Source of the DNA: Sandaracinus amylolyticus
GTDB taxonomy: Bacteria > Myxococcota_A > Polyangia > Polyangiales > Sandaracinaceae
Reading direction: 5' to 3'
DNA length: 64,000 bases
Assembly: GCF_000737325.1 (NCBI RefSeq)
Contig: NZ_CP011125.1
Coordinates: 4,402,001 to 4,466,000, forward strand
Shown here: positions 32,172-40,700 of the stretch, one piece after another
Position numbering within the stretch: position 1 is the first letter of the stretch
Layout of the letters: every line of letters begins with the position of its first letter
The notes under the pieces: model-generated
What the model saw: only the letters and a program-made list of their open reading frames with translations
What the model was told of the DNA's origin: nothing
Databases searched by the model: none
Program-made: the position numbers and the translations under genes

Positions 32172-32214
32172 CAGCGTCTCCCACGGGCTCGCGATCGGCG
32201 ATCGCGGCGTCGAA

Positions 32215-33309
32215 TCAGAGCTTGTCTTCGCGCTTGCGCGCCTTCAGCGCGTCCACGACCGCGCGCACGTCCTGGGCGCGATCGCGCGGGACCACGAGCA
32301 GCGCGTCCTCGGTGTCGACCACGACGAGATCGCGCACGCCGATCAGCGCGACGACCTTGCCCTGCGGCGCGCGCACGTACGAGCCCGCCGCGTCGACGAG
32401 CACCACGTCGTCGCTCGATCCGCCGGGCGCGACCGCGTTGTTCTGCGCGCCCTTCGACGCGAGCTCCCACGCCGTCAGCCAGCTGCCGACGTCGGACCAT
32501 CCGAAGTCGCCGGGCACGACCACGACGCGATCCTCTTTCTCCATCACGCCGTGATCGATCGAGATCGAGGGCAGCGTCGCGTACTCGGCGCGCACGACGT
32601 CCTGCTCGCGCCCTTGCTTCGCCGCGTCGTCGAAGCGATCGAGCGCCGCGCCGAGCCCCGGCAGGTGGATGCGGATCGCGTCGAGCACCGAGCTCGCGCG
32701 AAAGAAGAACATCCCGCTGTTCCAGAGGAACGAGCCCGACGTGAGGAACTGCTCCGCGCGCGCGCGGTTCGGCTTCTCGACGAAGCGACGCGCGCGGTAC
32801 ACGCCGGGCCCGAGCTCTTCGCCGACCTCGAGGTAGCCGTAGCCGGTCTCGGGGCGCGTGGGCTTGATGCCGAGCGTGACCAGCTCGCCGTGCTCGGCCG
32901 CGCCGAGCGCGCGCTCGAGGATCGTGAGGAAGCCCGGCTCGTCGCCGATGTGATGATCGGCCGCGAGCACCGCGACGATGCCGTCCGCATCGCGACGCTT
33001 CACGTGCGCAGCGGCCCAGCCCACGCACGGCGCGGTGTTGCGACCGACCGGCTCCGCGAGGACGTTCTCCGCGGGCACGTTCGGCAGCGCCGCGCGCGTC
33101 GCCTCCGCGAGGTGCTCCGCCGTCACGACCACCACGCGCTCCGGCGGGATGATCGGCGCGATCCGGCGCACCGTCTCCGCGAGCAGCGACGCGTCGCTCC
33201 CGGCCAGTGGAAGGAGCTGCTTCGGGTGCGCCTTGCGCGAGAGCGGCCAGAACCGCGTCCCCGAGCCGCCCGCCATGATCACGGCCCACGCGTGCTGCTT
33301 CGTCGTCAT
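32215..33309 (-). CDS. manC: mannose-1-phosphate guanylyltransferase
   Basis: 364 residues from the ATG giving MTTKQHAWAVIM; an upstream in-frame extension lacks family similarity. The nucleotidyltransferase signature MAGGSGTRFWPLSRKAHPKQ is present, with later FVEKPNRARAE and an N-x-x-V-AP stretch. It lacks the C-terminal isomerase domain, so it is the short, monofunctional ManC type making GDP-mannose from mannose-1-phosphate and GTP. Forty-three bases separate it from manB. Confidence 0.93.
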   Translation of the reverse strand: MTTKQHAWAVIMAGGSGTRFWPLSRKAHPKQLLPLAGSDASLLAETVRRIAPIIPPERVVVVTAEHLAEATRAALPNVPAENVLAEPVGRNTAPCVGWAAAHVKRRDADGIVAVLAADHHIGDEPGFLTILERALGAAEHGELVTLGIKPTRPETGYGYLEVGEELGPGVYRARRFVEKPNRARAEQFLTSGSFLWNSGMFFFRASSVLDAIRIHLPGLGAALDRFDDAAKQGREQDVVRAEYATLPSISIDHGVMEKEDRVVVVPGDFGWSDVGSWLTAWELASKGAQNNAVAPGGSSDDVVLVDAAGSYVRAPQGKVVALIGVRDLVVVDTEDALLVVPRDRAQDVRAVVDALKARKREDKL

Positions 33310-33377
33310 CGGAGCCGGCGGAAAATAGGCTCTTGCCGCGATCGAGGCAAACGTCACTCAGACGCGAGCGACGGAGC

Positions 33378-34355
33378 TCACTGGACGCTGGCCGTGATCG
33401 ACATCGCGGTCTGCCACGCGACCACGCGGCTCGCGCGCGGCGGCGTGAGCGCGCCCGACAGCGAGCGCGCGACGCACGGCTCGAATCCGTCCTCGGCGAC
33501 CGTCGTCTTCTCCACGGTGATCGTCGGCTCGTAGCTGTCGTACGTGCCCATGTCGTGGAGGCGCGTCGCGTAGCGAACGATCAGCGACGCCGACGCGCTG
33601 CGCTCGTGGCGCAGCTCCCAGTCCTGGATGAAGCACTCCGCGATCGCGCGGCGCGCCGCTTCGCCCGCGAGCTGCTCGCGCACCTGCGCGACGCCGGGGT
33701 CCTCGCTCTCCGGGAGCTCGACGTCGATCGCGAGCGCGTCGACCGTCGGGCGGCTCGGCTCCTGGGTGAAGAAGCGCTCGGCGGGCTCGGTGCGATCGAA
33801 GAGCGCGGTGTCGAGCCCCTCGAAGCGAAGGCGCGCGACGGCGCGGCGCACTTCTTCGCGCTCGGGCGAGCCGGGGAGCGACGCACGGAAGCAAGCATCC
33901 GCGCGTCGCGCGCCGCGCTCGCGACCCTCCGCGTCCGACGCGGTGCGCAGCACGAGCGACGCCGAGCCGCAGAGGATGTCGGGCGGCACCGGCGCGTGCG
34001 CAGTGTCGTAGTGCTCGATCGCCTGATCGAACGTGCGGATCGCGCCCTCCCAGTCGCCTGCCTCGACCTGCGCGCGCGCGGCGGTCGCGAGGATCTCGCC
34101 CGCGACGCTCGTGTCGCGATAGCGGCACACGCGATCGACGCAGATCTGATCGCTGGGGCAGTCCTCGCGGCCCATGCAGCTCGTGCCCGCGGGCGGCCTC
34201 GCGCTGCCGCGTGCGCCGCCGGGAGGACGTGCGCCGGGGCGCGTCGCATCGCCGGGCGCGGCGGGAGGCTGATCGAGCAGAGAGCCGCGCCGGTTGCATC
34301 CCGCGAGCGACAAGAGCGCCGCGAGCACCAGCGGCAAGGAGCGGAGCATCGACAT
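33378..34355 (-). CDS. lipoprotein with Cys-rich motif and TPR-like region
   Basis: 325 residues from MSMLRSLPLVLAALL with the lipobox LAGC. After a Pro-rich linker comes CMGREDCPSDQICVDRVCRY, a Cys pattern common in myxobacterial secreted proteins and probably disulfide-bonded. The middle (VEAGDWEGAIRTFDQAIEHY) looks like TPR. The C-terminal third is beta-rich (SASLIVRYATRLHDMGTYDS) and resembles the AgmX/PglI- or TonB-like C-terminal type. Two bases after the DUF3570 gene; last member of the envelope operon. Confidence 0.8.
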   Translation of the reverse strand: MSMLRSLPLVLAALLSLAGCNRRGSLLDQPPAAPGDATRPGARPPGGARGSARPPAGTSCMGREDCPSDQICVDRVCRYRDTSVAGEILATAARAQVEAGDWEGAIRTFDQAIEHYDTAHAPVPPDILCGSASLVLRTASDAEGRERGARRADACFRASLPGSPEREEVRRAVARLRFEGLDTALFDRTEPAERFFTQEPSRPTVDALAIDVELPESEDPGVAQVREQLAGEAARRAIAECFIQDWELRHERSASASLIVRYATRLHDMGTYDSYEPTITVEKTTVAEDGFEPCVARSLSGALTPPRASRVVAWQTAMSITASVQ

Positions 34356-34357
34356 GA

Positions 34358-35566
34358 TCAGAACGCAGCCTCCAGCGAGAGCGTCACGATGAGCCCGTCG
34401 ACGTTGGGCACGGCGACGCGACCATAGTGGAAGCTCGGGAAATCGTGGTGCAGCCAGTCGCCCTTGAGCAGCAGATCGAAGGAGCGCAGGAATCCGAGCG
34501 CGGCGCCCTCGGCACCGGACGAGATCGTGTACGCGATCTGGGCGCCGACGAGCGTGCTCCACATCGGTGAGAGCTCGCGATCGCCGGTGAAGTACTGACC
34601 GCGCGGCGCGAGCGCGTAGTCGTCGCTGTAGAACGCGGCGCCGGTCTGGTTGTAGTAGCGGCCGCGCACGCGGATGCGCAGCGAGCCCTCGATCACCTGC
34701 TCGTACGCGAGCTCCGCGGTGATGCTCGTGACGTCCCAGGTGTCGCGATAGCCGCGCACGTTCGCCTGGAGCGCGCCCGAGAGCGGCTGGAGCCACAACC
34801 GCGCGCCGAGCGCGGCCGCGTAGCGCGCGCGGAAGTCGGGGTGGTGCTCCTGGGCCGCGGTGCGGCCGAGCCACACCGCGCGATACGGGTTGCTCTGGAA
34901 GCCGTCGACGAGCTGCGCGGTGATCGTGAGCTGCGTCGTGAAGATCGGCGCCCACGCCTGGGTCCACGAGCCCTGGAACGTCTGGAGCTCGACCGGCCGC
35001 TCGGTGAGATCCTCGCTGTCGCCGAAGCATCCTTCGGAGCTCGCGAGGCGACGTCGATCGACCGGCTCCTGGTTGCGCGGCTGGAACACGTCGCAGACCT
35101 CGTCCCAGCCGCGCGCATAGGAGAGATCGAACGCGGCCGTGCGCTCGAACGCCTCGGCGCGCGCGCCGAGCGTCATCGCGTGGCTGCGGTAGTCGTTCTC
35201 GAACCCGTACGCGTAGCCGGCGCGGATCGAGCCGTAGTCGCTGCGCACCTCCGCGCCGCCCGAGATCACGTTGCGGAAGTCGAAGAGCTGCGTCGCGGTC
35301 GAGATCACGTCGACCTCGGCGGACGGTGCGTCGACGACCGCGACGCTCGCGCCGCTCACGATGTCGGCCTCCCAGCCCGCGCGGATCGTGAGCTCTTCGA
35401 TGGGATCGACGGACGCGCGCACGCCGGGCGTGACGACCGTCATGTTCAATGGACCGCCGCCCTCGTGGTAGAGCGTGCCCGCGACGCCGATCTCGCCGCT
35501 CTGCGCCGACGCGACGCTCGCGATCACCAGGACGAGCGAGCACGCGATCGCGAGCGCACGCGCCAT
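34358..35566 (-). CDS. DUF3570-family outer membrane beta-barrel
   Basis: 402 residues with a signal peptide (LAIACSLVLVIASVASAQ). Many amphipathic strands and a terminal aromatic (SLEAAF) suit an outer membrane barrel, and the overall pattern (YHEGGGPLNMTVVTPGV at the start, GFENDYRSH, SPMWSTLVGAQ) matches DUF3570. The partner gene directly upstream encodes DUF4266, the usual companion; the two share one base. Known DUF3570-DUF4266 pairs often occur with ApbE and thioredoxin genes, absent here. The biochemical role is unknown. Confidence 0.85.
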   Translation of the reverse strand: MARALAIACSLVLVIASVASAQSGEIGVAGTLYHEGGGPLNMTVVTPGVRASVDPIEELTIRAGWEADIVSGASVAVVDAPSAEVDVISTATQLFDFRNVISGGAEVRSDYGSIRAGYAYGFENDYRSHAMTLGARAEAFERTAAFDLSYARGWDEVCDVFQPRNQEPVDRRRLASSEGCFGDSEDLTERPVELQTFQGSWTQAWAPIFTTQLTITAQLVDGFQSNPYRAVWLGRTAAQEHHPDFRARYAAALGARLWLQPLSGALQANVRGYRDTWDVTSITAELAYEQVIEGSLRIRVRGRYYNQTGAAFYSDDYALAPRGQYFTGDRELSPMWSTLVGAQIAYTISSGAEGAALGFLRSFDLLLKGDWLHHDFPSFHYGRVAVPNVDGLIVTLSLEAAF

Positions 35567-35802
35567 CAGTTGCACCCGCAGCCGCCGCCGGTGACGCCGG
35601 CTGCGCCGTAGCTGCCCTCGCGGTTCGAGAGCACGTGCGCCTCGTGCGCGCCGGCTTCGCCTTCGGAGCCGAACGTCATCGCGGGATCGGCCAGGAACTC
35701 GCGCTCCTCGGGCCGCACCGTCACGCACCCGGCGATCGTGCTCGCGAGCACGACGACCAGCACGAGCCACGCGCGCTCAGAAGAAGACCGTGAAGCCTGC
35801 AC
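35566..35802 (-). CDS. DUF4266 small lipoprotein with GGGCGCN tail
   Basis: 78 residues. Signal peptide and lipobox (LASTIAGC), then V-x-P-x-E-R-E-F-L-A-D-P-A-M typical of DUF4266, and a C-terminus SYGAAGVTGGGCGCN. The Gly-Cys-Gly-Cys-Asn end is a family hallmark and looks like a metal-binding or modified peptide tail. It overlaps the SH3-barrel gene by 26 bases and the DUF3570 gene by one base. It would be an outer membrane lipoprotein working with DUF3570. Confidence 0.87.
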   Translation of the reverse strand: MQASRSSSERAWLVLVVVLASTIAGCVTVRPEEREFLADPAMTFGSEGEAGAHEAHVLSNREGSYGAAGVTGGGCGCN

Positions 35803-36580
35803 TGAGCTCCTCCTGCGCGACGTAGCGGTTCTCGTCGTAGATCGCCCACGCGCGCGCCTCGAGGCGCAGCGTGATGCGATAGCGGAACGCGATGCGGAGG
35901 CCGCCGCCCGCGTAGAGCGCGCCGGTCACGCCCGACTGCAACAAGAACGAGTCGGCGTTGGGATCGCTGACCACGAACCCACCGCCCGCGCCGAGGAAAG
36001 GCACGACCGGCGAGTCGGGGAACACGTTCACGAGCCCGCCGAGCGTGCCGATCATCAGCCGCCCGCCTTCGCCGACCGCGGCCGCGAGCGTCGCCTCGAT
36101 GCCGATCTCGGGCGCGAAGTAGATCGTCGGGCGGATCGTCATGAACCCGTTCGGGTCGTTCACGCCGAGCACGCCGAAGCCGAAGTGCAGCTCGCCGGTC
36201 GCCTGGAGCAGCGGCGCGGGCGCGAACACCTCGGGAAGGAAGCGTCCCTGCGACGCTTCGTCCGCGGAGAGCTCGTGCGTGTACACCGCGTCGCCGGAGA
36301 TCCACGCGTGGGTCGCGTCGGGCAGCTCGACGCGGAACCAGTAGCCGCGCGTGCCGCGCTCGACGATCGGGAACACGTCGCCGCGACGCGCGCTGCGCAC
36401 GCCGCGGAACGCGGCGCCGGGCCCGCTGCGCATCACGGTGCGATCGACGATCACGCGCGCGAACACGCCGACGGGCGCGTCCTCTTCGGCGCTCGTGCTC
36501 TCCGCGCTCGGCGCTGGATCCTGCGCGTGCGCGATCGATGGAGCCGCGAGCGCGATCATCAGCGCGAGCAGCGCGCGCAT
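35777..36580 (-). CDS. secreted SH3-domain/outer membrane barrel protein
   Basis: 267 residues with signal peptide (LLALMIALAAPSIAHA). Residues about 35-105 resemble a bacterial SH3 domain (VIVDRTVMRSGPGAAFRGV, RGYWFRVELPDATHAWI), which often binds peptidoglycan. The rest (GELHFGFGVLGVNDPNG to AGFTVFF) is beta-rich with a terminal Phe and suggests an 8-strand-type outer membrane barrel. It would bridge cell wall and outer membrane. It sits between the Cys lipoprotein gene and DUF4266, overlapping both. Confidence 0.82.
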   Translation of the reverse strand: MRALLALMIALAAPSIAHAQDPAPSAESTSAEEDAPVGVFARVIVDRTVMRSGPGAAFRGVRSARRGDVFPIVERGTRGYWFRVELPDATHAWISGDAVYTHELSADEASQGRFLPEVFAPAPLLQATGELHFGFGVLGVNDPNGFMTIRPTIYFAPEIGIEATLAAAVGEGGRLMIGTLGGLVNVFPDSPVVPFLGAGGGFVVSDPNADSFLLQSGVTGALYAGGGLRIAFRYRITLRLEARAWAIYDENRYVAQEELSAGFTVFF

Positions 36581-37038
36581 CAGAGCCCACCTCGCGCGAT
36601 CCACGTCGCGATCAGATCCGCCTCGGGCGAGGTCTCCGGGAAGATCACGCGCGGGTGCGAGTCGAGCCCCGTCGGACGTCGATAGAACGGGCTCGAGAGC
36701 GGATCGCTCTGCACCGTGAACTGCACCGCCTGGAAGTTCTCGACGTACTCCGGCGGCACCGTGCCCTCGACGCGATCCTCCGCGCACGTCGGCGGCGCGA
36801 TGCCGGTCGTGTCGACCAGGCGCAGCGCCGATCGCGCGGTGTGGCACATGCCCATCTCGCCCGCGCCACCGCCCGCGCAGCCCTGCGGCTCGATCACCTC
36901 GGGCTGGATGCGGCAGTAGAAGAAGTCCTCGTCGAGCATCAGGTCGGGCGGGACGATGTTGTCGCCGAGATCGACCGTGCCGCATCCGACGCATCCGAAG
37001 AGCGCGACGAGCGCGGCGGCACGAGCGCGGAGCGACAC
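36580..37038 (-). CDS. lipoprotein with cytochrome-like but haemless Cys pattern
   Basis: 152 residues with a lipobox (GCVGC). Four Cys follow (FYCRIQPEVI, PQGC, GMCHTARSAL, PPTC), including a CH pair as in haem proteins, but no CxxCH is present. The end, PEADLIATWIARGG, matches the close of planctomycete/myxobacterial cytochrome-like domains (LIRxWIxxGA). It may be a degenerate cytochrome or disulfide protein. It is the first gene of the packed leftward envelope operon, with one shared base to the next gene. Confidence 0.78.
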   Translation of the reverse strand: MSLRARAAALVALFGCVGCGTVDLGDNIVPPDLMLDEDFFYCRIQPEVIEPQGCAGGGAGEMGMCHTARSALRLVDTTGIAPPTCAEDRVEGTVPPEYVENFQAVQFTVQSDPLSSPFYRRPTGLDSHPRVIFPETSPEADLIATWIARGGL

Positions 37039-37207
37039 GAACGGGAGACTGCCAAAGCCCGCTGCGCGCGGTCAACGACGGCTTCTCGACGCCTGCTCGC
37101 ATGGCTTCGTCGCAGGAAGTAGGATGCTTGGCGATGTGTCGATCGCGACTCGCTCGCGCGACACGCCCAGGGGATCACGTTCGGGAGCACACGGGAGGGG
37201 AAAGCCC

Positions 37208-37798
37208 ATGATGCGACGACGTTGGATGGTGGGAGCGATCGGGGGCGCGCTCGCGCTCGGTGCGTGTGGTGGCGGGACCAGCGCGAGCAGCACGACGGCG
37301 CAGACGATGCCCGTCGAAGAGCGCGCGCCCGCTGCGCCGGTGCATCGCGGACCGGTGAGCGCGCGCGGCGAGCGCGAGGTGAGCGCGACCGTGGGATCGT
37401 CGGGCGGCACGCTCGAGCTCGCGAACGGCGCGCGCCTGGAGATCCCGGCGGGCGCGCTGTCGAGCGACGTCGAGATCCACTTTCACGTCGCGCCCGACGC
37501 GCGCGAGGCGTGGGACGACGAGACCAAGCGCCCGCTCGGCCCCGTGCTCGAGATCTCGCCGGCGCTGCGCGCAGCGAGCGGTCAGTTCCGCGTCTCCGCG
37601 CCCGCGATCGCGCTGCCCCCGGGGTTCCAGCCCGCGGATCTCGCGCTCGGTCACGAGGAAGAGGTCGGGGACACGCACCTCGGTGGCGCGACGCAGACGC
37701 GCTGGCAGATGTGGCCCGCGCGCGTCGACGGCAGCCGCTTCGTCGCGGAGCTCCCGGCGCTCGGCGGGCACCGCGTGCAATTCGGCGTGTCGCGATGA
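37208..37798 (+). CDS. lipoprotein with ZU5-like domain
   Basis: 196 residues from the ATG behind GAGGGG. Lipobox ALGAC, then a Ser/Thr linker and the phrase GGTLELANGARLEIPAGALS, typical of ZU5-like beta domains (seen as GGxVxxxxGxxLxIPxGAL). The rest is beta-rich. Its stop overlaps the dipeptidase start by four bases. Role unknown; an outer membrane or periplasmic binding protein is likely. Confidence 0.8.
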   Translation: MMRRRWMVGAIGGALALGACGGGTSASSTTAQTMPVEERAPAAPVHRGPVSARGEREVSATVGSSGGTLELANGARLEIPAGALSSDVEIHFHVAPDAREAWDDETKRPLGPVLEISPALRAASGQFRVSAPAIALPPGFQPADLALGHEEEVGDTHLGGATQTRWQMWPARVDGSRFVAELPALGGHRVQFGVSR

Positions 37799-38868
37799 GC
37801 GCGGTGGTGGCGCGCGCGAGCGGTCGCGATGCGAGCGACGTGGCGCGCGCCGCGGGGGTTCCGCGCGAAGCGGTCGAGCTCGCGTGGTCGTGCGAGGTGA
37901 TCGATCTGCACCTCGAGTCGTTCATCCCGCCGCGCCTCTGGGGCTACGACCTGCTCGCGCGCAATCGGCTCGGGCCGCTCGGCGGGCGCTTCTTCGGGCA
38001 CCTCGACGTGCCGCGCGCGCTCGAGGGCGGGCTCACCGGCGCGATGTGGTCGATCGCGACGAACATCGCGCGCGGCGCGGGAGCGCGTCCCGCGCTGCTC
38101 GAGGCGAACCTGGCCGCGCTGCAGAGCACGCTCGAGCGCAGCGGATCGATCGCGGTGGTGCGCACGCCGAGCGAGTACCGCGCGGCGCGCGCGCACGGGA
38201 AGCACGCGGCGCTGCTCGCGGTGCAGGGCGGCAATGCGCTCGAGGGCGCCGAGGATCGCGTCGGCGCGATCGCGGGCGGCGCCATCACCCGCGTGACGCT
38301 CGTGCACCTCTCGAACTCGATCTACGGCGACACGTCGAGCCCGCTGCGCCTGCGCGGCGATCGCGGCCTGACCGACGCGGGCCGCGAGATGGTGAAGCGC
38401 CTGAACGACGCGCGTGTGCTCGTCGATCTCGCGCACGTCAGCCCGAAGGGCTTCTGGGACGCGGTCGAGGTCCACGATCGCGCGCAGCCGCTGATCGTCA
38501 CGCACACCGGCGCGAGCGCCGTGCACGCGATGTGGCGCAACGTCGACGACGATCAGATCCGCGCGGTCGCCGACACCGGCGGCGTCGTCGCGGTCATCTT
38601 CCACCACGCGTTCCTCGGTCGCGGCGTGCGCGACGGGCGCCGCGTGATCGATCACCTCGAGGCCGTGATCCGGGCCGGCGGAGAAGAAGCGGCCGCGCTC
38701 GGCAGCGACTACGACGGCGCGATCATCCCGCCGCCCGATCTCCGCGACGGGGCGCACGCGTACTACCGCCTCGTCGCGTACATGCTCGAGCGCGGCTGGA
38801 CGCAGGACCGCATCCGCCGCGTGCTCGGCGAGAACTTCCTCCGAAGCTGGTCGCGCCTGCGCGCATGA
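37795..38868 (+). CDS. M19-family membrane dipeptidase
   Basis: 357 residues of the renal-dipeptidase family. Metal-site motifs are visible: VIDLHLES near the start, DLAHVS, THTGASAVH, and GSDYDG. No signal peptide is seen, so it is cytoplasmic or anchored differently. Such enzymes cleave dipeptides, including D-amino-acid and beta-lactam-like ones. Four-base overlap with the lipoprotein gene implies coupling. Confidence 0.9.
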   Translation: MSAVVARASGRDASDVARAAGVPREAVELAWSCEVIDLHLESFIPPRLWGYDLLARNRLGPLGGRFFGHLDVPRALEGGLTGAMWSIATNIARGAGARPALLEANLAALQSTLERSGSIAVVRTPSEYRAARAHGKHAALLAVQGGNALEGAEDRVGAIAGGAITRVTLVHLSNSIYGDTSSPLRLRGDRGLTDAGREMVKRLNDARVLVDLAHVSPKGFWDAVEVHDRAQPLIVTHTGASAVHAMWRNVDDDQIRAVADTGGVVAVIFHHAFLGRGVRDGRRVIDHLEAVIRAGGEEAAALGSDYDGAIIPPPDLRDGAHAYYRLVAYMLERGWTQDRIRRVLGENFLRSWSRLRA

Positions 38869-39016
38869 CGCCGAATCGGTGCGCTCCGCCGCGAGTGATC
38901 GCGGCGTGGGGCGCATCGTCCCGATCGGCTCCGGGCGCCTGCACGGAATCGCTCGGGTTTTCGTCGGTTTTCCGGCATGCGCCGTGCTCTGTCGAAGGGC
39001 ACGAGGAGGACGAGCG

Positions 39017-39325
39017 ATGGCGAACAACCAGACCAACCGCGGCGAGGGTTCCGCCAAGGAGCTCGGCGGCAAGATCAAGAAGAACGTCGGCGCGCTGACC
39101 GGCAACGAGCGGATGGAAGCCGAGGGCCACGCCAAGGAGCTCGAGGGCAAGACGCAGAAGGAGGCCGCCAAGGCCGCCGAGCGCACCAAGGGCAAGGGCG
39201 AAGAGCTGATCGGCAAGGCCAAGAACCGCATCGGCCAGGTGATCGACGACGAGCAGATGGCCGCCGAGGGCAAGGCGAAGGAGCTCAAGGGCAACGCTCG
39301 CCAGAACATGAACAAGCCGAGCTGA
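39017..39325 (+). CDS. CsbD-like stress protein, duplicated domain
   Basis: 102 residues, hydrophilic and Lys/Glu-rich, with two CsbD-like units (KELGGKIKKNVGALTGNERM and ELIGKAKNRIGQVIDDEQM). Members are general-stress, possibly desiccation-linked small proteins. A textbook AGGAGG lies 7 bases before the ATG, the strongest ribosome binding site in the window, so high expression is expected. A GC-rich hairpin follows the stop. Transcribed alone. Confidence 0.9.
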   Translation: MANNQTNRGEGSAKELGGKIKKNVGALTGNERMEAEGHAKELEGKTQKEAAKAAERTKGKGEELIGKAKNRIGQVIDDEQMAAEGKAKELKGNARQNMNKPS

Positions 39326-39340
39326 CGTCAGTCGGCTCGG

Positions 39341-39363
39341 GCGGCCGTGGCGACACCGGCCGC
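39341..39363 (+). terminator. hairpin after csbD-like gene
   Basis: GCGGCCG (39341-39347) and CGGCCGC (39357-39363) form a 7-bp all-GC stem with a 9-base loop. A second hairpin CCGAGC/GCTCGG (39317-39340) spans the stop codon. There is no U-tract, so termination might need Rho. Confidence 0.45.
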
Positions 39364-39486
39364 GTTCCCACGTGCGCCACCACGCGATCGTTCAGGCTGC
39401 GATCGCGTGCGTGGCGTTCGTCTTTTCCGTCGTTGGTCCGAGGGGCGGGCTTCCTCGGCTCGCGCGCGCCTGCTAGGACGAACGAC

Positions 39487-40329
39487 ATGTCGAGCCACGC
39501 ACCCGATCCGACCTCGCTTCGCCCGCTGATCGAGGCCGCATTCGCCGACCGCTCACACCTGCACGACACGTCGCATCGCGTCGCGGTGCTCGACGCGATC
39601 GCGGCGCTCGACGAAGGCCGCCTGCGCGTGGCGAACCCGCCGGGCGAGGGCGGCGAGTGGACGGTCAACGCGTGGGTGAAGCAGGCGGTGCTGCTCTATT
39701 TCGCGATCCGCGCGATGGAGCGCATCGAGATCGGGCCCTTCGAGTTCCACGACAAGATCCCGCTCAAGCACGGGCTCGACGAAGCGGGCGTGCGCGTGGT
39801 GCCGCCGGGGGTCGCGCGCTACGGCGCGTTCCTCGAGAAGGGCGTCGTGCTGATGCCCGGCTACGTGAACATCGGCGCGTGGGTCGGCGCAGGCACGATG
39901 GTCGACACGTGGGCGACGGTCGGCTCGTGCGCGCAGATCGGTCGCGACGTGCACCTCTCGGGCGGCGTCGGGATCGGCGGCGTGCTCGAGCCGCCCGGTG
40001 CGCGTCCGGTGATCGTGGAGGACGGCTGCTTCGTCGGCTCGCGCGCGATCGTGGTGGAAGGCGTGCACGTCGAGCGCGAGGCGGTGATCGGCGCGAACGT
40101 GGTGCTCACCGCGTCGACGCCGATCGTCGACGTGACGGGCGACAAGCCGGTCGAGACGCGCGGTCGCATCCCGGCGCGCTCGGTGGTGATCCCGGGCACG
40201 CGCCCGAAGAAGTTCCCGGCGGGCGAGTTCGGCGTGCCGTGCGCGCTGATCATCGGGAAGCGCACCGAGAGCACGGACAAGAAGACGTCGCTCAATGCTG
40301 CTCTCAGAGATTTCGGAGTGGCCGTGTAG
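39487..40329 (+). CDS. dapD: tetrahydrodipicolinate N-succinyltransferase
   Basis: 280 residues, near the usual 274. The C-terminal half is a left-handed beta-helix of hexapeptide repeats (YVNIGAWVGAGTMVDTWATV, AQIGRDVHLSGGVGIGGVLE), the succinyl-CoA-using trimer fold. The N-terminal half has the substrate domain with FHDKIPLK. It performs the succinylation step of lysine and diaminopimelate synthesis. It stands alone between two structured non-coding regions. Confidence 0.95.
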   Translation: MSSHAPDPTSLRPLIEAAFADRSHLHDTSHRVAVLDAIAALDEGRLRVANPPGEGGEWTVNAWVKQAVLLYFAIRAMERIEIGPFEFHDKIPLKHGLDEAGVRVVPPGVARYGAFLEKGVVLMPGYVNIGAWVGAGTMVDTWATVGSCAQIGRDVHLSGGVGIGGVLEPPGARPVIVEDGCFVGSRAIVVEGVHVEREAVIGANVVLTASTPIVDVTGDKPVETRGRIPARSVVIPGTRPKKFPAGEFGVPCALIIGKRTESTDKKTSLNAALRDFGVAV

Positions 40330-40342
40330 CGTCTCGGCGAGC

Positions 40343-40527
40343 GGCGCGGGGCAGTGGGTCCGCCACCCGGGTGCTCGCGGGCTGCCACGGGAAACGCAGT
40401 GAGCTTCGGGAAGCGGTGGGCGCATCGCGGCGCGCGCGTTGCGCGTTTGCCGCGATGCTTCGATCAGTCTGTGGTCGGCCTCGGCGGCCCCCGTCGCACG
40501 AGGGTGGCGGACCCACTGCCCCGCGCC
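40343..40527. repeat. 26-bp perfect inverted repeat bracketing 133 bases
   Basis: GGCGCGGGGCAGTGGGTCCG... at 40343-40368 and its exact reverse complement at 40502-40527 bound an interior with no open frame or RNA I recognise. The arms may be ends of a small non-autonomous (MITE-like) element or one long hairpin. No flanking target duplication is obvious. Confidence 0.7.
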
Positions 40528-40574
40528 CGGTACCGCGGTTCTGCCGTCTCGGTGGGTAGGGGCTGAGATGGCTC

Positions 40575-40608
40575 GCGCCTGGTCCGCGCTTCGCCGCGGC
40601 CCAGGCGC
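40575..40608. repeat. strong 8+5-bp hairpin between dapD and the membrane protein gene
   Basis: GCGCCTGG (40575-40582) pairs with CCAGGCGC (40601-40608); after one mismatch CCGCG pairs with CGCGG around a small UUCG-containing loop. It may be a terminator (no U-tract) or part of the same repeat family as the adjacent inverted repeat. The 40330-40700 stretch holds no gene. Confidence 0.55.
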
Positions 40609-40700
40609 TCGCGATCCGGGCTCTGCTGCGCACTCGCCCTGATCGATCCGGGCGAGGGCACGCGCGGTCGCGCGGTGTGGGGCTTGCTGCGTGACGCGGC

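Noticed and set aside
37222..38868. Extended 548-codon frame reading into the M19 dipeptidase
   Set aside because: The upstream part is the wrong frame of the lipoprotein gene; the ATG overlapping that stop is the family start.
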